From JBIKLM01 sp044375105 (GTDB lineage: Bacteria; Planctomycetota; UBA1135; GCA-002686595): 7,294 bases of DNA. Positions 5,078 to 7,294 of the stretch are shown in pieces (positions within the stretch are counted from its first letter, which is position 1; the number at the start of each line of letters is the position of its first letter). The stretch spans positions 1 to 7,294 of the forward strand of contig JBILNK010000199.1 in NCBI GenBank assembly GCA_044375105.1, written 5' to 3'. Position numbers and translations under genes: made by a program. The notes below the pieces were generated by a model. That model was not told the origin of the DNA. It made no database searches and saw only the letters and a program-made list of their open reading frames with translations.

Positions 5078-7270
5078 ATGCATCCCCAGCCCATGTCCAC
5101 CCCAGTCAAGACGAAGGCGATTTGGACCACGCCGGTCAGGGCGCTGCTGCTCGGTGCCCTGCTGTCGCTTGTGACCCCCGTACTGATCCCGGGCGAGGGC
5201 TTCGCCGCCTACGGCCAGCGCCCCGGGGCCAGCCAGGGCGGCAGCGGCCGCCCGAGCGGCGGCGGAGGCTCGATCGGCGGCTCGTCCCGGCCTTCCATGG
5301 GCGGGTCCTCGCGGCCCTCGATGGGCGGGTCCTCCAGGCCTTCCCTGGGCGGATCCTCCAGGCCCTCCATGGGCGGCTCTTCGCGGCCCTCGATGGGTTC
5401 CGGCTCCGGGCGCACCAGCCCGCCGGTCTTCAGCCGCCCGCCGGCGCCCTCCGCGCCCGATCGCACCCCGCGCTATTCGAATCCCGGCTCACTCGACCGC
5501 GGACCGACCGCTCCGGCGCCCAGCTCCAGCGGCGGCGGGCGCGTCGAGCGCGGCGAGGTCCTCTCGGGCAGCACGCCGGGCTTCGGCCCTGCGCGCGCTC
5601 CCGAAACGGCCGGCGAAGCCGCCAACCCGCGCGATGGCCAGCTGCGGCCGCTGCACAACGGCCCGGACCGCCAGCGCTACGTGCGCTTCCCGGCGCCCTA
5701 TCGCCCCGGCGGCGGCGCAAGCCCCGGCGCGCGCCCCACGGGCAGCGCCGGCGACGCCCGCAACCCGGCGGGCAGCGGGCGGGTCGATGGCTACCTCGCA
5801 CCGGGCGACCGACGCCGCAGCGGCGCGGATCTGTCCGCGGTGCCCGAGCGCTATCCCGGCCCGAGCCGCGAGGTGCTCCCCGCCCTGGACGAGGTGCGCG
5901 GATCCCTGCAGCGCCTCTCCGACCGCCAGCGCTACGGCCGCGGTCCCCTCGAGCGCCTGTCGCGACCGGAACCCCCGGCCAGCCGTCGGCCGGCGGCTCT
6001 TGCGAGCGCGCCGCTGCGCCGCGACCCGGCGCGCTTGGAGACGGCGCGCAGCCCCGGCGCCGACCTGCGCAGCCCCGAGGGCCGTCGCGCCTCGCTCACG
6101 GCGCTCAGCGACCTGCGCCGGCTGCAGGAGCGGGATCCCGTGCGGGCCGAACGCCTGCGCGGCCAAGCCCAGCGCCTGGCCAATCTGCGCGCGGATCTGG
6201 CCGGCGCCGGCACCAATCTGATGGCCGGTCCCGTGGCCGGCAGCTTGGTGCGCCGGCGTCTGGGCGGCCAGGGTGCTTTGCCCGGCGGCAGCATCCCGGG
6301 CGGCGACGTCCCGGGGCCCGGCGACCCCGACGGCAACGCGGGTCAGGTGCTCGACAAGGGCCTGTGGGTCGGCGGCGCCTACCACCCGGGCTGGTCCTTC
6401 GGCCTGGGCTACGGTTGGGGCTGCGGTGCCTTTGGCTGGCCGTACTCCTTCGCCTTCGGCTCCTCCTGGTTCTGGTGGAACTACTGGAACCACCCCTGCT
6501 TCGGCCCCGGCGGCTGGCACTTCGGTTTCGGCGGCGGCTGGGGCGGCGGCTGGGGCGGCTGGTACGGCGGCTTCTCGCCCTGGCACTGGTGGACGCCCTA
6601 CCCCTGGTGGCACTGGGGCTGGAACCCGCCGCTCTATTACGCGGCCGTGCTGCAGAATCCGACCCCGCAGCCGGTCACGGTGATCGTCGAGCAAGCGGCC
6701 CCCGCCCCCGTGGCCGCACCGGCCGCGGAGCCGGCCCCGGTGTTCGCTCCGAGCCCCCTGCCCAGCGCGCCGGCGGCGCCCAGCCAGCCCATGGGCCCCG
6801 CGGGCGAGCGCTACCTGACCCTCGGCGATCGGGCCTTCCGCGACGGCCGCTACGGCGATGCGGCCCACTACTACGGCAAGGCCGTGGAAGCCCAACCCGA
6901 GAGCGGCGTGCTGCACCTCGTGTTGGCGGACGCGCTGTTCGCCACCGGCGACTACGCCACCGCGGCGGCGGCCATCCGGCGCGGTCTCGAGCTCGACGCC
7001 AACCTGGTCTGGTCGACGATCGACAAGCGCAGCTTCTATCGCGATGCCAGCGACTTCGACGTGCAGCTGGCCGTGCTCGAGCTGTACCTGGTGGACCATC
7101 CCACCGATCGCGAGGCCGAGCTCGTGCTCGCGCTCAACTACCTGTTCGGCAACGCGCCGGCCCGTGCCGTCGATCGCTTGTCGGATTGGCCGCGCGGCGA
7201 TCGCGCGGCGGACCTGATCCGCGCCGCGGCCGAAGAGCTGCAGTACGGGCGCCCCGCGGAAGTGCGCTGA
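5078..7270 (+). CDS. Exported Trp/Gly-rich protein with octapeptide repeats and C-terminal TPRs
   Basis: A 730-residue product with a signal peptide: basic start (KTK), hydrophobic RALLLGALLSLVTPVLI (21-37) and probable cleavage near GFAA (41-44). Next comes Gly/Ser-rich sequence with five tandem GGSSRPSM-type units (67-106), then a Pro/Gly/Arg-rich, mostly disordered middle (about 107-330). Residues 336-378 are helical and Arg-rich (LRRLQERDPVRAERLRGQAQ). Residues 430-515 hold 19 Trp among Gly, Phe, Tyr and His. A Pro/Ala linker follows (540-572), then two good TPR units: 576-608 (YLTLGDRAFRDGRYGDAAHY) and 610-643 (LVLADALFATGDYATAAAAI), plus a degenerate one near 676-709. TPRs bind other proteins; the Trp-rich block has no known activity I can name. 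ATG 5093 (MSTPVK) is an equally plausible start that keeps the signal peptide; neither start has a Shine-Dalgarno. It is separated from the gene before it by 430 bp and appears monocistronic. An envelope or extracellular role is inferred from the signal peptide. Confidence 0.85.
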   Translation: MHPQPMSTPVKTKAIWTTPVRALLLGALLSLVTPVLIPGEGFAAYGQRPGASQGGSGRPSGGGGSIGGSSRPSMGGSSRPSMGGSSRPSLGGSSRPSMGGSSRPSMGSGSGRTSPPVFSRPPAPSAPDRTPRYSNPGSLDRGPTAPAPSSSGGGRVERGEVLSGSTPGFGPARAPETAGEAANPRDGQLRPLHNGPDRQRYVRFPAPYRPGGGASPGARPTGSAGDARNPAGSGRVDGYLAPGDRRRSGADLSAVPERYPGPSREVLPALDEVRGSLQRLSDRQRYGRGPLERLSRPEPPASRRPAALASAPLRRDPARLETARSPGADLRSPEGRRASLTALSDLRRLQERDPVRAERLRGQAQRLANLRADLAGAGTNLMAGPVAGSLVRRRLGGQGALPGGSIPGGDVPGPGDPDGNAGQVLDKGLWVGGAYHPGWSFGLGYGWGCGAFGWPYSFAFGSSWFWWNYWNHPCFGPGGWHFGFGGGWGGGWGGWYGGFSPWHWWTPYPWWHWGWNPPLYYAAVLQNPTPQPVTVIVEQAAPAPVAAPAAEPAPVFAPSPLPSAPAAPSQPMGPAGERYLTLGDRAFRDGRYGDAAHYYGKAVEAQPESGVLHLVLADALFATGDYATAAAAIRRGLELDANLVWSTIDKRSFYRDASDFDVQLAVLELYLVDHPTDREAELVLALNYLFGNAPARAVDRLSDWPRGDRAADLIRAAAEELQYGRPAEVR
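5276..5395 (+). repeat. Five 24-bp tandem repeats encoding GGSSRPS(M/L)
   Basis: Units begin at 5276, 5300, 5324, 5348 and 5372, with no gaps. Four encode GGSSRPSM and the third encodes GGSSRPSL. The DNA differs between units almost only at synonymous positions (for example TCG TCC CGG, TCC TCG CGG, TCC TCC AGG), so the peptide is held constant while the nucleotides drift. The following GSGSGR looks like a decayed sixth unit. Confidence 0.92.
6365..6622 (+). other. Trp/Gly/His-rich low-complexity domain (residues 430-515)
   Basis: This segment encodes 19 Trp in 86 residues, while the remaining 644 residues have only three. The chain alternates aromatic and small residues (FGLGYGWG, WFWWNYW, FGGGWGGGWGGWYGG, PWHWWTPYPWWHWGWNPP). 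Three short GGGW-type repeats are seen at 485-495. The two cysteines (449 and 474) lie within it. No transmembrane segment is likely because of the Gly, Pro and His content. The spacing is not that of a carbohydrate-binding module I recognise. Confidence 0.85.
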
Positions 7271-7294
7271 TCGACCTGCTCCCGCTCTAGGGCG
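7271..7294. other. Right-edge flank, no feature seen
   Basis: Only 24 bases follow the last stop codon. No hairpin, start codon with ribosome binding site or other feature can be supported. Confidence 0.5.

Noticed and set aside
4744..5130. 128-residue minus-strand frame in the gap before the TPR gene
   Set aside because: It overlaps the signal-peptide codons of the TPR gene, has no recognisable motif, and is Arg/Pro-rich like other shadows.
5276..5395. CRISPR-like array
   Set aside because: The 24-bp units abut with no spacers, are in frame, and encode a constant octapeptide within a gene.
6525..6570. G-rich plus-strand repeats in the Trp-rich block as a quadruplex element
   Set aside because: The runs are mostly GG with some GGGG and are fully explained by Gly and Trp codons in a GGGW-type repeat.
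5489..7099. 536-residue minus-strand frame opposite the TPR gene
   Set aside because: The plus frame has a signal peptide, exact peptide repeats and TPRs. The minus frame is an Ala/Gly/Arg-rich antisense shadow.

Overview
The window is very GC-rich, and third codon positions in the real genes are almost all G or C. It contains no rRNA, tRNA, CRISPR or transposase. The proteins carry signal peptides, and two carry lipobox-like cysteines, so the host is a bacterium with an exported-protein compartment, probably Gram-negative. The mix of HEAT-repeat lipoprotein, DUF3108-type protein and a very large low-complexity TPR protein would fit a high-GC planctomycete or myxobacterium-like lineage. That assignment is inference; the sequence alone does not fix the phylum.

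Layout, left to right. Positions 1-851 (minus) hold a DUF3108-like exported protein that runs off the left edge and whose reading frame is broken near 487-527. Positions 946-2061 (minus) hold a complete Glu/Leu/Phe/Val dehydrogenase, most like leucine dehydrogenase. The region 2062-2221 is the divergent control region between the minus-strand pair and the plus-strand genes; it holds an AT-rich patch, a 10-bp palindrome and a striking four-run C tract (G-quadruplex motif on the minus strand). Positions 2222-3226 (plus) encode a HEAT-repeat lipoprotein, overlapped by a second putative lipoprotein at 3205-4647 with a possible LolA-like beta-rich body. Positions 4648-5077 are a 430-bp non-coding gap with GC-rich inverted repeats that ends in an AT-rich patch matching the sigma-54 (-24/-12) promoter pattern. 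Positions 5078-7270 (plus) encode a 730-residue exported protein with five perfect octapeptide repeats, an Arg-rich middle, a block with 19 tryptophans in 86 residues, a Pro/Ala linker and C-terminal TPRs.

How they may work together: the dehydrogenase is a cytoplasmic enzyme of branched-chain amino acid breakdown, and the other four products look exported or membrane-anchored. The two plus-strand lipoproteins overlap and are probably translationally coupled. The final gene appears to be its own transcription unit. No defence, mobile or biosynthetic system is evident; the most unusual elements are the Trp/Gly-rich TPR protein, its candidate sigma-54 promoter, and the G-quadruplex motif whose loops are the candidate GTG start codons.
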